Assembly: GCA_907163345.1 (NCBI GenBank)
Contig: CAJQUN010000021.1
Coordinates: 1,922,001 to 1,986,000 of the forward strand
Length of the DNA stretch: 64,000 nucleotides
From: Haberlea rhodopensis
Lineage: Eukaryota > Streptophyta > Magnoliopsida > Lamiales > Gesneriaceae
Reading direction: 5' to 3'
Below the pieces are notes generated by a model, which was not told the origin of the DNA, ran no database searches, and saw only the letters and a program-made list of their open reading frames with translations. Below are positions 46,885 through 58,122 of the stretch, piece by piece; the first letter of the stretch is position 1, and each line of letters opens with the position of its first letter. A program made the translations under genes and the position numbers.

Positions 46885-48329
46885 GGGATTTTGTAAAGTA
46901 TGCGTTTGGTTAATAATGATGTGATTAAGTTGAAACATTTTATGAAGTCGTTGATGTAAATATGAACAACATAACGATGTTTTTTTTCTAGAAAAAATGC
47001 CAGTTTTTTTTTTTCAGTAATCAATTTAAAATTTTTATAGTATTTTGAGCTTTTGCTAAGCGATATGCAATATGGATATATAAAGATATTCAAAAGTAAA
47101 TACCATTTAAATAATATTCATTGTTATTTTGGACTTCAAATATCATTTATCTGATATAAGAATATTGTTTACCTCTAGATAATTTATTAACCGGATAAAC
47201 AATATATGCACATGAATAATAAAAGCGGTCATAAAGTGTTTATTGAACACATGAATTGATAAATGGTGCATTTAAGGGTTTAAGTATCACTGTAATTAGG
47301 ATTAAATTACTGTCATTTTACCTACATTCGAATAACATATGTCTTGTAAGTTAACCGATTTTTTGAGTGTTAAAGTTGAGTTTAGTACAGTAACTTTAAT
47401 ATTTGTTTTTAATGTTAGTCCTATTTCATCAAAATATTGAATGTCGTCAAAAATTGTTAACGTGACAGTAGAAATTGCTGACATGATACCAAATATTATT
47501 GTCATGTTAACTGTCTAAAATAAAAAATAAATAAATTTACCACACGAAGCCTAAACTTTGACAAAGTTGAGAAAAGAACCCAAAACAAGACAAGTTAGAG
47601 CACTAAATTGACTATTTTTTTTTTGTCAATGAAATTCATTCGTCTTTTTTTTCTCATATTTAGTTTGTATGCTAAATGTATTTTGAGAAATAATTAATTA
47701 ATTTAGATCCGGAATAGAAGGTTTAAATCAAATTATATATTTAAGCTACATGATGCATGGAAGGTAATACTCGTTGTAAGAAGATTTATGCCTATTATTG
47801 CGTATTTGTTTCTTAAGTGAGATGATTTTACTCTCGATTATCAGCTTTGTGGAAAAGTGTAGACATAGTGGGAAAATCAATATTACTTATTAAGAAATAT
47901 ATGAGAGATTTCTCATATGCTTAAAAATGAAATAGATTGTGAATACTATCTGATTTAAGATGGCTAAATTGATTTCATCAATATCTTTAGGATTTGATTT
48001 TATTAAATCTCAAATTGATATCATCATGATTTATCAAGAGTATTTGATTAAAACTTACCGGTGTGTATACAGATTGAGTGTGGTAGGTTTAGGGTGGCTT
48101 GGATCATGTGGTAGGAGTTGGATATCCGGGTCGTGGAGGGAGGTACTCAGGGCATGTGATGTGGGGATGTGGAGTGGTTTGAGTGGGGGGTGATGAGAGT
48201 AACAGATGATGGAGTTAATACTTCTTTCTGCAACAAAATTGGACAATTAGGTAGGACATGAACCACTATTTAGGAAATTTCCAAGGCATTATAGTATATT
48301 CGTAGACACTTACAGTTTAGTTAATTCTA
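46885..48329. other. Intergenic DNA 3' of ELIP
   Basis: No gene supported. The ELIP 3' UTR probably ends in 46900-46990, where AATAATG and ATAACG motifs lie. The 47280-47530 stretch resembles dispersed AT-rich repeats seen near 43140-43260 and 54890-55080 (TAGTCC/GTCTTAGT, CGTCAAAAT types). Confidence 0.5.
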
Positions 48330-48620
48330 TGGGGCAATGGATGGAGGGGTTTGGTGTTGGGATTGGCGTTGAAGAATACCACTTTTTGATTGAGAATGTT
48401 CTATTTTTGTGAATCAACATGTTTATTGAACAGACTCAATCCTAAAGTGTACGAGACCGACATTTGGAAGTGGAAGTTGGACAATCAATGCACTTTGTCA
48501 ACCAATTCAGCTTATAGTGCAGTGAGATTGACTCGGTTTCCTACAAGCATGGATAGCTATGTGACTTCGTTTTGGACAATAGGAGTACTAAGTAAGGTTA
48601 ATGCTTTGTATGAAAACATG
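48330..48620 (+). pseudogene. LINE fragment, C-terminal RT zinc-binding region
   Basis: One frame gives GGVWCWDWR-RIPLFD and the next DIWKWKLDNQCTLSTNSAYSAV...FWTIGVLSKVNAL. These follow the order W-W-WRR-LFxWE, then DxWxWKxxxxGxxSxxSAY and WxxxxxxKVxxxxW, known from the zf-RVT region at the C-terminus of plant L1-type LINEs. Stops and frameshifts are present, and RT proper and the endonuclease are absent. No poly-A tail was found. Confidence 0.6.
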
Positions 48621-48809
48621 TGCTTAATAGAGTTCCAATTAAAATATGTTACAGTTATATATACAACTGTAAAATATTTGATTTTGAAATATTTATTGTG
48701 TAATTGACAATATAATTATTTAAAAATTAAAGTAAATAAAAATAATAATCTGTATAAGACTTTGGGAAAACTGGTGCACTTGTCCGACCCGACTTGATTC
48801 TCTTTATTG

Positions 48810-49057
48810 AGTCAAAATCTATGCAAAGGTTCCATTATTTACTCACAACCTTTCAGACTACATATATAGTTGTTGTACGTACATCCAGATCCCACAATTT
48901 AGGATCGTAATTGACAATGAATAAGGAAACTATATATATTTAGCTACAATCAAATCTTTACAAAGATATAATAGATTCTAGCCTATTGGTGATGGTGAAT
49001 CATCGGTTAGGATGAAGGAGCACCAATTTGGAAAAGATGCACATTCCGTTCGTTAAA
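48810..49057 (-). mobile_element. 3' LTR of the copia element
   Basis: Matches 54560-54808 with scattered substitutions. The element-side start reads TTTAACG where the 5' LTR has TGTTAAC. Polypurine tract CTTGAGGAGGAGT lies next to it at 49058-49074. Confidence 0.85.
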
Positions 49058-49088
49058 ACTCCTCCTCAAGTTGGTGCGAAGATGTCGC

Positions 49089-50450
49089 TCATGCCATTTT
49101 GTCTAAGCAGCTATTAAATGCTTGGTTTGATACTGCTTTGGTCAAAATATCATCAAGTTGGTCTTGTTTAACATGAGGAACCTCGATCAATTTTGCTTCG
49201 AGTTTCTCTTTAATAAAATGTCTATCAACCTCGACATGTTTGGTTCGATCATGTAGGACTAGATTGTGGGCAATATCGCAAGCTGCCCTGTTATCATAGT
49301 ATAGTTTCATAGGGCTAACTTGTTTGGCATGTAGCTCTTGCATTAGGTTTCTGATCCACAGCATTTCACATATTGGGTTAGCCATCCCTTTGTATTTGGC
49401 CTATGCACTTAATCTTGCGACTACGTCTTGTTTTTTACTTCGCCAAGTGACTAGATTTCTTCCTACAAATGTAAAGTATCCAGATGTACAGCATTTACCA
49501 TCATTAGATCCTGCCCAATCCATCTGTATAGCCTTTAATATCCAAACTATTCCCTTTAGTAAACAAAATTCCCTTTCCTGGAGATGACTTCAAATATCGT
49601 AAGATACGGATGAGGGAATTCATATGGTCTTCGCTTGGGGAGTGCATGAATTGACTGATAACACCTAGTGCATATGCTAAATCAGGTCGAGTGTGTGCTA
49701 GATACATTAATCTTCCAACCAACCTCTGACAGCATTCCGTTTTAGCTGGAACTTGATTTGGGAGAATGCCTATTTCAGATTTTCTTCCATAGGAGTGCTA
49801 GCTGGACTACGTGTTGTCATACAAGTTTCTCCCTTGGTAAATCCAAGGCATATTTCCTCTGTGACAGAAAGATACCTTTCTTTGATTTTGATACCTCAAT
49901 TTCGAGGAAATATTTCAATTCAGAAAGGTTTTTCATTTCAAACTCGACTGCAATGTGTCCCTCGAGTGCTTTCCTTTCATCAAGATCATTTCCAGTTACT
50001 ATCATATCGTCAACATATACAATAAGATTTATAATTCGTTCCTTCAAAAATAGAGTGTCATCATAGTTACTCTGCTTGTAACCAAATTACTTCATAAAAC
50101 TGGCGAATCTTCCAAACCATGCTCTAGGAGATTGCTTCAAACCATAAAGGGACTTCCTCAACCTACAGACTTGTTTATTGCTTTCAATCTGTAGATTACA
50201 GCCAGGGGGCAGCTCCATATACACTTCTTCTCGGAGGTCTCCATGTAGAAAAGCGTTATTCACATCAAATTGTTGTAGAGGCCAATCAAGATTCACAGCT
50301 AGAGATAATAGGATACGAACAGTATTAATCTTGGCAACTGGTGCAAATGTCTCCATGTAATCAATTCCGTATGTTCGAGTATACCCCTTGGCAACAAATC
50401 TTGCTTTAAATCGTTCAATGGTTCCATTAGCCTTGATTTAATGGTGAAGA
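49089..50450 (-). pseudogene. copia RT-RNase H
   Basis: Pieces from right to left: ETFAPVAKINTVRILLSLA, FDVNNAFLHGDLREEVYMELPPG and CRLRKSLYGLKQSPRAWF (50087-50356). Then YVDDMIVTGND with the catalytic YVDD (about 50010), GRLMYLAHTRPDLAYALGVISQFM (49504-49722), and the RNase H end CEMLWIRNL, LYYDNRAACDIAHN and KHVEVDRHFIKE (49089-49385). Frames change several times and stops separate the pieces. It once copied element RNA into DNA. Confidence 0.9.
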
Positions 50451-52076
50451 CCCACCTACATCCGGCAGGTTTCTTTCCTTCAGGTAATTCAACGATTTCC
50501 CAAGTTGAATTTTTTGAGGAGACTTCATTTCTTCATTCATTGCTTCTCTTCATCTCGAATTCTACAAAGCTTCCTGCACACTGTTAGGAATAGCTACAAA
50601 AGATAATTGATTAACAAATGACATATTTTCCCTTGATAATTGTTCCTAGGATAGTTGCTTATACGATACTTGGATTTTGAGTTTAGAGCAGGTTCATAGT
50701 TAACCTTAGGTTTCCCTCTGTTGACTCGATTGGGTAACACTTTTATGTTAGGGTCAAGGTCAGGATGTATCTGAGATTCGAGCATGGAATCCATTTGAGA
50801 AGACACTTGGTCTGATGGTACATCAGGAGTGAGAAAAACTGGTACTTCCAACTGATCTTGATCTTCGTTTATTTCCAATTGATGATCTCTTTCTTCATTT
50901 ATTTCCAACTGATCTTCATCTTTGTTTCCAGTTTCATCACCATCTGTTTCCAACTCGTCACCACCACCACCACTGCCTATAAACTCCATATTGTCCAAAG
51001 GATTATACAGAGCATGTACTTCATCTCTATTCTCCTCCTGAAGTGAAGACTCAGAGGCATAATAATACATTTAATTTTCATGGAAGGTTACATCAAGGGT
51101 AACATAAATTCTTCGAGAATGTGGATGATAACACCTATACCCTTTTTGATGCAAGCATAACCTACAAATACACATCGAAGAGCACGAGGTTCCAGCTTAT
51201 TTCTGAAGGGTTTATAAGATGCATTAAGGCTACACACCCGAAAATTTTAGGGGCTAAATTAGGAGTGGTAGGAGCTTATATGGTATTATGAAGAACATGA
51301 AAGGGGGTATGAAATTTTAAAGAGCTTAGAAGGTACACGATTAATGAGATACACTGCAGTGGGGATGGCTTCTCCCCAATAGCTACTAGGCATATGAGCC
51401 CCAAACAAGGAAGTACGAACAACTTCAAGAAGATGATGGTTTTTTCGCTCAGCTACACCGTTCTGTCAAGGGTAGTAAGAGCAAGTTGTTTGATGAACAA
51501 TGCCATGTAATTTTATTGTTTCAAATCTTTGTTAATATACTCTCCACCATTATCTGTTCGAAAAACTTGAATATTTGATTTATATTGAGTGGCTATCATT
51601 TTGTGGAATTGCTGGAACAATGAATTAACTTCGCATTTTGATCTCATTAAACAAACCCAAGTCATGTGAGTGTGATCGTCAATAAATGACACAAACCATC
51701 GTGCACCATTCAAAGAATGAGTTTTGTAGGCCGTCACACATCAGAATGAATCACCATGAAAGGTGTTGGACTTCATACTAGTAGGGAATGGAACACGGTG
51801 ACTTTTAGCCAATTCACAAATGTCACACTTAAAATCTGAAATATTCAATTGAGCAAAAAACTTTGGATATAATTTATGTAAGTATCCAAACGATGCATGA
51901 CCTAAACGTTTGTGCCATAACCAAATCTCTGAATTACGAAGGTTGCTGCTTGCTTTACTTGACAAAACTTTAGCTAACTGATTGGAGCTTGATGGCATAA
52001 GATCAAGGTAGTACAACTTCCCTCTCCTAGTACCATAGCCAATTGTCTTCCGAGTCTTAATGTCCTTAAAACACAT
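50451..52076 (-). pseudogene. copia integrase region
   Basis: The GAG-pre-integrase zinc motif has WLWHKRLGHASFGYLHKL and CDICELAKSHR (HHCC) within 51741-52076. Integrase core: WFVSFIDDHTHMTW (first Asp), FRTDNGGEY (second Asp) within 51513-51737, then QNGVAERKNHHLL (Glu) near 51450 and SYWGEAIPTAVYLINRVPS near 51360. 50594-51070 is an acidic, low-complexity linker open over 158 codons. Broken by stops and frameshifts. Confidence 0.85.
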
Positions 52077-52330
52077 ATATTAGGCCAAAAAATCACAATA
52101 CAGTTCAAAGCCATGGTTATTTGAGCTACAGACACCAAGTTATGTTTAAGAGAAGGTACAATCAGAACAAAGTCCAAATCTAGATTTTTTGTAAGGAAAT
52201 TGAACCTTCTACAACCACGGGAGAGGATGTACCTGTGTACACTATTTTTTGGATTGAGGATTTTATGGATTTAATATGACTCCTGTCAAATGTCATGTGA
52301 TCACCGGAATCATTATCCGTTCATTATGAC
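52077..52330 (-). pseudogene. copia protease remnant
   Basis: DSGDHMTFDRSHIKS near 52290 is the copia aspartic protease motif with a short deletion inside DSGAxDHMT. It is followed by LDLDFVLIVPSLKHNLVSVAQ near 52150. The hAT-like element sits just N-terminal of the active site. Confidence 0.8.
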
Positions 52331-52345
52331 TAACAGAGGTAGAAG

Positions 52346-53451
52346 CTAAGTCACATAATCCTCCTACCCCCCTCCACGCACTGGCGCTCCGGCGACTTAA
52401 GAATTTCTAGTTCGCGCTTTAAGAATTTCTAGTTCGCGCACTAAGATTTTATAATTTGCGCACTAAGATTTCTTAATTCGCGCACTAAGATTTCCTAATT
52501 CGCGCATTAAGATTTACTAAGTCGCGCACTAAGTTACTAAGTCTTGTTAATCCTCCTTAATTCTCCAATTTTTTTTTTTGTAATTATAAAAAAATTCTTC
52601 GATTTTGGGTTTAGATGAATTTTTATGGTTTCTAGGTATTTCGGGTTGGTAAGAAAATTATATTATATGGTATAGATAATGAATCATGAAAAGACATAAT
52701 AACATATGAAAGATTAAAATATGTGATAAAAGAAAGTATGATAAATCTGTGATTTTGTAACATTTTTGCGGAGTAACTAATAATAAATTTTATATCTTAG
52801 TTTTTTGCATGAAAATTAATAGAATGAACTTTATAAATAAAACTTTTATTTTTATTGAGTTAATTTAAATGTTTATATTAGTCATTTCATAAAGTAATAA
52901 TATAAGTCTCCGGAAATAATATGAGTCATTTTTAATAAATTCATACTATTATCAAACATGTTGAAATAAATATGAACAATTTGGTTTCATTTTTCAAATT
53001 CGTTAATTTATATCATAAAATAAAACAAAACTTTAATACTTCATTTCTATTTCTACAATATATTTTTCGGAGAATTCTTACTAGACGAACGATCAAATAC
53101 AAGATTCACATTACGTTGTATCATTGGCTATAACATTTTTGCAAAGCTGCAAATGTTGATTCTTCAATAAAATCTAATTTTAATGTTTTTTAAGATTGGT
53201 AAAGCTGCAAACATCAAAGTTGTTAAGAACTTCATATTGTAAATTTGTAAATAATATAATAATGATGTAAGTTTGTTAAATATGATGTATATTATGTATG
53301 TTTAACTTCATTTCATCAGTGTGTATGTATATTTATTTATTTATTTATTAATTTTAATAGGCGCATTAAGGCGCACCCGCACTCAATTTTTTTGCATATT
53401 GACGCACTCACGCATCCGCATCCGCTCCCGCATCCGCCTTATGTGACTTAG
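52346..53451. mobile_element. Non-autonomous hAT-like element nested in copia
   Basis: 1106 bp with perfect 13-bp inverted ends (CTAAGTCACATAA and its complement) and an 8-bp target duplication GGTAGAAG (52338-52345 and 53452-53459). Eight-base duplications are typical of hAT. No transposase frame is present. The left subterminal part (52395-52545) has seven TTCGCGCACTAAGATTT-type direct repeats, and the right end has CGCATCCG/GCGCAC repeats. Such subterminal repeats are where hAT transposases usually bind. Confidence 0.85.
52395..52545. repeat. Subterminal repeats of the hAT-like element
   Basis: About seven direct repeats of 20-25 bp with core CGCGCACTAAGATTT, in one orientation. Confidence 0.85.
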
Positions 53452-53459
53452 GGTAGAAG

Positions 53460-54493
53460 TATGAAGAGCCTTACCAGTGACCTTACCTCCATTCCCAGAA
53501 GTGGCGATTAGGGAAGAGCTTTTCTCAGGAGTGTTTGTGTTGGTGAAGGGCTCTACTACAACAACAGAAGTATGGTGTTTTGATTTTGGATTTCGTTTGC
53601 GTGGTGCCTTGGTAGGATCCCACCATTCTGGATATCCAATCAACTCATAGCATCGTAATTTGGTATGTCCTTTTTCACCACAATTATTGCATATGCGTTC
53701 TGGTTGTGTAGTCTTTGTTTCATAGCTACTATTTTGTGATCCAAATGATTTATTTTAATCAGTAGTATGATTTTGCTGATGACTCTGGTATGATTTTGGT
53801 TCGATGAGCAACCATGGCAGATGACTCTGAATGTACTGATTCACCATTTAGAGTAGTCTTGCGAATTGCGTCGCGACGAACATATGCATACGTTTCTTCT
53901 AGATCGAGTATTGGATCCTTCCTAAGAATCTCACCTCAAATTTCATCAAATTCAGTATCTAGTCCACTCAAGAAGATATGCACTCTCAATCTGTCAACAG
54001 ATTGTTTATAGGTGATTATATCTTCGGGATCCTTCATGATGACTCTATCACGGTGATCCAGTTCTTGAATATTTCGTAAATCACCATAATAGGTGGAAAT
54101 TGGGCGACCAACATGTTTAATAGCGAATGTCCATTGATTTAGTGCAAAGATTGCGATTCATTTGATCCGTAAAGCTTTGGAAAGAGCAGTCTAGATTTCT
54201 TGTGCAGTAGGCAGCCTGAGATATCGTTTCATAATTTCTGGTGACATAGACAGCCATCCCTTGACCTTTTGATTTTCTGCATACCACTTAGTCTAGGAAG
54301 CATCAGTAACCTTTGGTGGTGTTTTGTTTGTAAGATATTTCAGCTTTTCACGGCGTGCAATTTGCATTTCCATGATTTGAGACCATACATCATAATTAAC
54401 TTCTGTGAGAATAATAGTAGTTGTGAAACCATTATTTTCTGATTGAACATGGATAATTGGTACAAGAGTTGATTCGGGTATATCACTGCTCAT
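53460..54493 (-). pseudogene. copia gag
   Basis: Starts at the ATG complementary to 54491-54493 (MSSDIPESTLVP). LTEVNYDVWSQIMEMQIARR is the gag N-terminal pattern (Retrotran_gag_3 then UBN2 type). TKWYAENQKVKGWL, YYGDLRNIQELDHRD and DRLRVHIFLSGLDTEFDEI follow. A zinc knuckle CNNCGEKGHTKLRC (CX2CX4HX4C) lies near 53650-53691, then ELIGYPEWWDPTKAPRKRNPK. Several stops and shifts are present. Confidence 0.88.
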
Positions 54494-54547
54494 GGTGCAA
54501 TGATTGATGAGTATATGATAATTCAAATGATTCAAATGGGAATCTAA

Positions 54548-54559
54548 GCTCTGATACCA
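54548..54559 (-). promoter_or_regulatory. Primer-binding site, initiator tRNA-Met, copia
   Basis: The minus strand reads TGGTATCAGAGC directly next to the LTR end. Confidence 0.9.
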
Positions 54560-54808
54560 AGTCAAAATCTATGCAAAGGTTCCATTATTTATTCACAACC
54601 TTTTAGACTACATATATAGTTGATGTACACACTTCTAGATCCCACAATTTAGGATCGTAATTGACAATGAATAAGGAAACTATAAATATTTATCTACAAT
54701 CATATCTTTACAAAGATATAATAGATTATAGCCTATTAGTGATGGTGAATCATCGGCTAGGATGAAGGAGCACCAATTTGGAAAAGATACACATTCCATT
54801 TGTTAACA
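54560..54808 (-). mobile_element. 5' LTR of the copia element
   Basis: 249 bp, starting TGTTAACAAATGGAATG (at 54808) and ending GATTTTGACT (at 54560). Confidence 0.88.
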
Positions 54809-56059
54809 TATTGTTCATGAATTGTGATTAAATGTTTAGTTGTTGTTGTTATTGTTATTGTTGTATAAGAATTTGGGAATTTTGGTCCTTCAACTTGGTC
54901 ATTTTATAGTCAGGTGGGTTGAGTTTTCAAATTTCAGTCTTATTTCAATAAATTGGTTTTTATTTTCGCTTTTAGTCTCTTTTTACTGGAGTGTTGATTG
55001 ATGACACGTATTGGTTACATGTCTGAGGCAACATTAGTTCCAAATTTGATGACCCTTCTATATACCAAATTTGATGACACTTCCATCTACCAAAGAACCA
55101 TCACTATCTTCATTTTTCCGTTTCTTGAAATAAGAATTAATTTTCTCATTCCTCATAATGAGCATATATGAAACACAAGCAAGTTTAAAATAAAATTGCG
55201 GTTAAATAATCAAACAAAGCTATGAAAACTTAGGTGTCCACGAATAGAATCCAAAGGAAAAAAAAGATATAAAATAATAAAAAATATGGGAACAATAAGC
55301 TCACAACATTTGAGTTCATTAATGAAGTAAAACCAATACAGGCCAAACAACCCACCCAATTCATTTATTTAACACCTACCCAAAGGACTAGAACGTTCGA
55401 ACCTCAACATCGTTGCATTTAATTCAACTTTGACGAAGGGGACAAAAACCTAGGCTATTAACTGGGCACCGCAAATTATTATCATTCAAATTGAAAATGA
55501 TAATGTTTTTGGTTTTTGCTTAAAATGAATTAATGATAGGCTTGGAATTCTATCTCAGTTTGTGTTCTTGAGTAATGCTAATAATCTGTTTGACAAAATG
55601 TTTGTGCGAGTGCATTCAGTGAAGAGGTTGGGTAATGTCCCTAGCATGTTGTGTTATTGTTGTGTCAGTGTTGTGTGTGATTATTTGTATTAAGGTTTAC
55701 AGTGGTAGAAGAGATTTTATACTGGAGTTCTTGGTCTCTTACATAGGATTCATCTTGACAGCACAAGATATTGAGGGTGATTTTATATCCTTGTTGAGGT
55801 CCTTTCAAAGGTTTTACTACTGATCATAATAGAACAAGGAGAGCAATGGAGCGTGCAATTTTCTGGGAGAAGAATAGAGAGATCGAGGGAATTTCTTTCT
55901 GGTATATTCAAAATGCACCAAGAATCAGAGAGGAAGAAACATGTTGTAATTGTTGTGAGTTACTGTAATTGTTGTGAGTTTTCTCTTGTATCATTTGGTT
56001 AGTTTGACAGAGATTGAGAGACAAGAAGTGTGTTGTAATCAGATTATACTCTTGGATTC
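54809..56059. other. Intergenic DNA
   Basis: No gene supported. 55371-55480 is a diverged third copy of the CTAGAACGTTCGAACCTC segment seen at 27972 and 29092. The open frame 55635-55823 is hydrophobic but unrecognised and has no context. Confidence 0.5.
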
Positions 56060-56455
56060 ATGCACAAGTTGTTTTTACAATTTTCATGCACCAGTTACAA
56101 ATTCATGAACCACTTATTTTTTTCAGACTTCATGCATCAGTTGTTTTTAAAATTTTCATGCATCAGTTATCTTTTAATTTTTCATGCACCAGTTAAAAAT
56201 TTAAGCCCGGTTAAATATACGCGCACCAGTTAAAAATCCATGAACCAGTTAAAAATTCACACCGGTGTAAAACCATGCACCAGTGTAATTTCATGCACCG
56301 TGTAATGTCGTGCACTAGTATAGAGCCATGCATTGTAATATCATGCAATAGTTACTTTTTTAATGTCATGCACCATTATCTTTTTGTAATGTCATGCACT
56401 GATTACCATTTACAAGTCATGCACAGTGTAATGCCATGCATCAGTTAGTGAAAGA
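56060..56455. repeat. Imperfect CATGCACCAGTT array
   Basis: Seventeen or so copies of TCATGCACCAGTT or close variants, with spacers of about 8-18 bp that are mostly T- or A-rich (TTTTTAATTT, AAAAATT). Spacing is irregular. The core contains CATGCA. Confidence 0.85.
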
Positions 56456-56544
56456 ATGCAAAATAGAAGACATAGAGAATGAAATTTAGAAGAGAGAGAA
56501 TGAAATTGAAGAGAGAGAATGAATTTTGGAGAGAGATGGTTTAC

Positions 56545-57880
56545 TCATAAGTGTATTTTATACACTCATATTCCGTCATATTTTACATGGTTTATTGCTA
56601 GTTTTCTATCAGAATTACGTTTTTGGTATTTATTTGTCATGTCTTGCAGGAATATAGGTAACTACGTGGTTTTGTGGACTAAAAGAGTGCAAAAGCTGAG
56701 CAAAATGGTGTATTGATGTAAAGGCCTCAAATTTCCACTCAAGAGACAGGCATAACTACACCATTCTGAGGCATAAATACGCCAAGGCTACGACAATTGC
56801 AATTTCTAAAGAATTAAAGCAGGCGTAACAACGCCACTTTGAGGCGTAGCTACGCCATATGAAGCATAATTACGCCAAATCCGTGGCATAAATACGCCAG
56901 ATACGCGGGAAGCCAGAATTTTAGCACATCATCGGTGTAAATAAGTAAACAGAATTTTGGAAACTTTTCATACCTTCCTTATCTGATACACTCGGATTCT
57001 AGGGGCATTTATGGTGGTTTTGGAGTATTATTGGACTTTCACCATCAGGTAAAAGAAACAAAAAAACAAAACAAAACAAACACTATGTTTTGAAGAGGAG
57101 AAAAAGAGAGGACAACGGCTCGGAGCAAAAAAGTTGAGATTTCAACCCGAGACGGAGGCGTTCATCTGATAACGAAGAATAGCTTCTAAATCATTTTGTA
57201 TTTCTACTTTTATTTGGTTTTATGGATTGTGTAAACGTGTCTATGTATTTATCTCATTCTATCATGAACTAACTTCACTTTTCTAGGGGAACGATGACGC
57301 TTGTTTTGAAACTACGCTTATTATGAATTGATTGATTTATTTGAATTTTCATATGGTTTATTTGTTTTCCCTGTTCTTAATGATTTTGATCTACTGGCCA
57401 TAGATTGAATGATGATATATTTGTAATCTCTCACTCAAGAGAAGGGGTTGTGAATAGGATAGATGGGATTCATATTGTGGAAGTTTATAGAGTTCCGAGA
57501 GGCATATAACTCCATAGAAGTCGTTAAAGGAATTACTATGCCATTTTAATTGTTTGATATTTAATCTTAGATAATCGGCTAGTAAACTAGGAAAATCCAT
57601 AATATTGAGATTGATGAATGATAAGTGTAGCAGATGGACAAGTGAAATCGAACTCCTTGATTTGTCTCTAATTGATTTTTTCCAACTCAAATTTGATCAT
57701 TGATAGTTTAATTGACTTTTAGTAATTTGCATAAAACAACTCAACCATTCGATTATCTAGATAAATCGAAGATTATTTTAATTCCGTACTTAGATATAAA
57801 TTTATAATCAATCTATGTGGGTTCGATCTTTTATACTAAAACTTGACAACCGTGCGCTTGCGGTAAGAATTATCACATCA
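56545..57880 (+). mobile_element. 5' LTR of element Z
   Basis: 1336 bp, ending ...TTATCACATCA then AGTTTTTGG. The start reads TCATAAGTG where the related solo LTR has TGATAAATA. It has GGCGTAGCTACGCC-type palindromes at about 56730-56900 and the GCTCGGAGCAAAAAA and CGTGCGCTTGCGGTAA blocks shared with 2030-2981. Confidence 0.85.
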
Positions 57881-57887
57881 AGTTTTT

Positions 57888-57905
57888 GGTGCCGTTACCG
57901 GAGAT
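57888..57905 (+). promoter_or_regulatory. Primer-binding site, tRNA-Asp type, element Z
   Basis: TGGTGCCGTTACCGGAGA, three changes from the Athila consensus TGGCGCCGTTGCCGGGGA. Confidence 0.85.
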
Positions 57906-58122
57906 TGATTTATTTAGTACAATATGATATTGTACCAATTAATCTTGGTTTTCATTTAGAGATTTTATTTATTTATTTTTTTTACTTTGAATTGATTGTT
58001 GTTTTCCTAGGCATTTGCAGTGCATGCGAAAATATACAACTCCCGAATCGTTGTTGTTTGATCCTAAGATCAAGAGAACTGCAAGAAGATTGAGAAAAGC
58101 GAGAAGGGAAGAGTTATTAACA

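Larger units (their letters stand above)
48810..54808 (-). mobile_element. Complete Ty1/copia element, decayed, with 5-bp TSD
   Basis: 5999 bp, flanked by TATTG at 48805-48809 and 54809-54813. LTRs of 248-249 bp flank gag-PR-IN-RT-RNase H in copia order on the minus strand, with an iMet primer site and a polypurine tract in place. It starts TGTTAAC in the 5' LTR, while both LTRs end GACT instead of CA. It is interrupted by a hAT-like insertion (52346-53451) and by many stops and frameshifts. Confidence 0.9.

Noticed and set aside
47302..47505. 67-codon minus-strand frame 3' of ELIP
   Set aside because: AT-rich, no domain, overlaps a dispersed repeat type seen elsewhere in the window.
56060..56455. 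CRISPR-like array
   Set aside because: Motif too short and variable, spacers are low-complexity, and the DNA is clearly plant nuclear.
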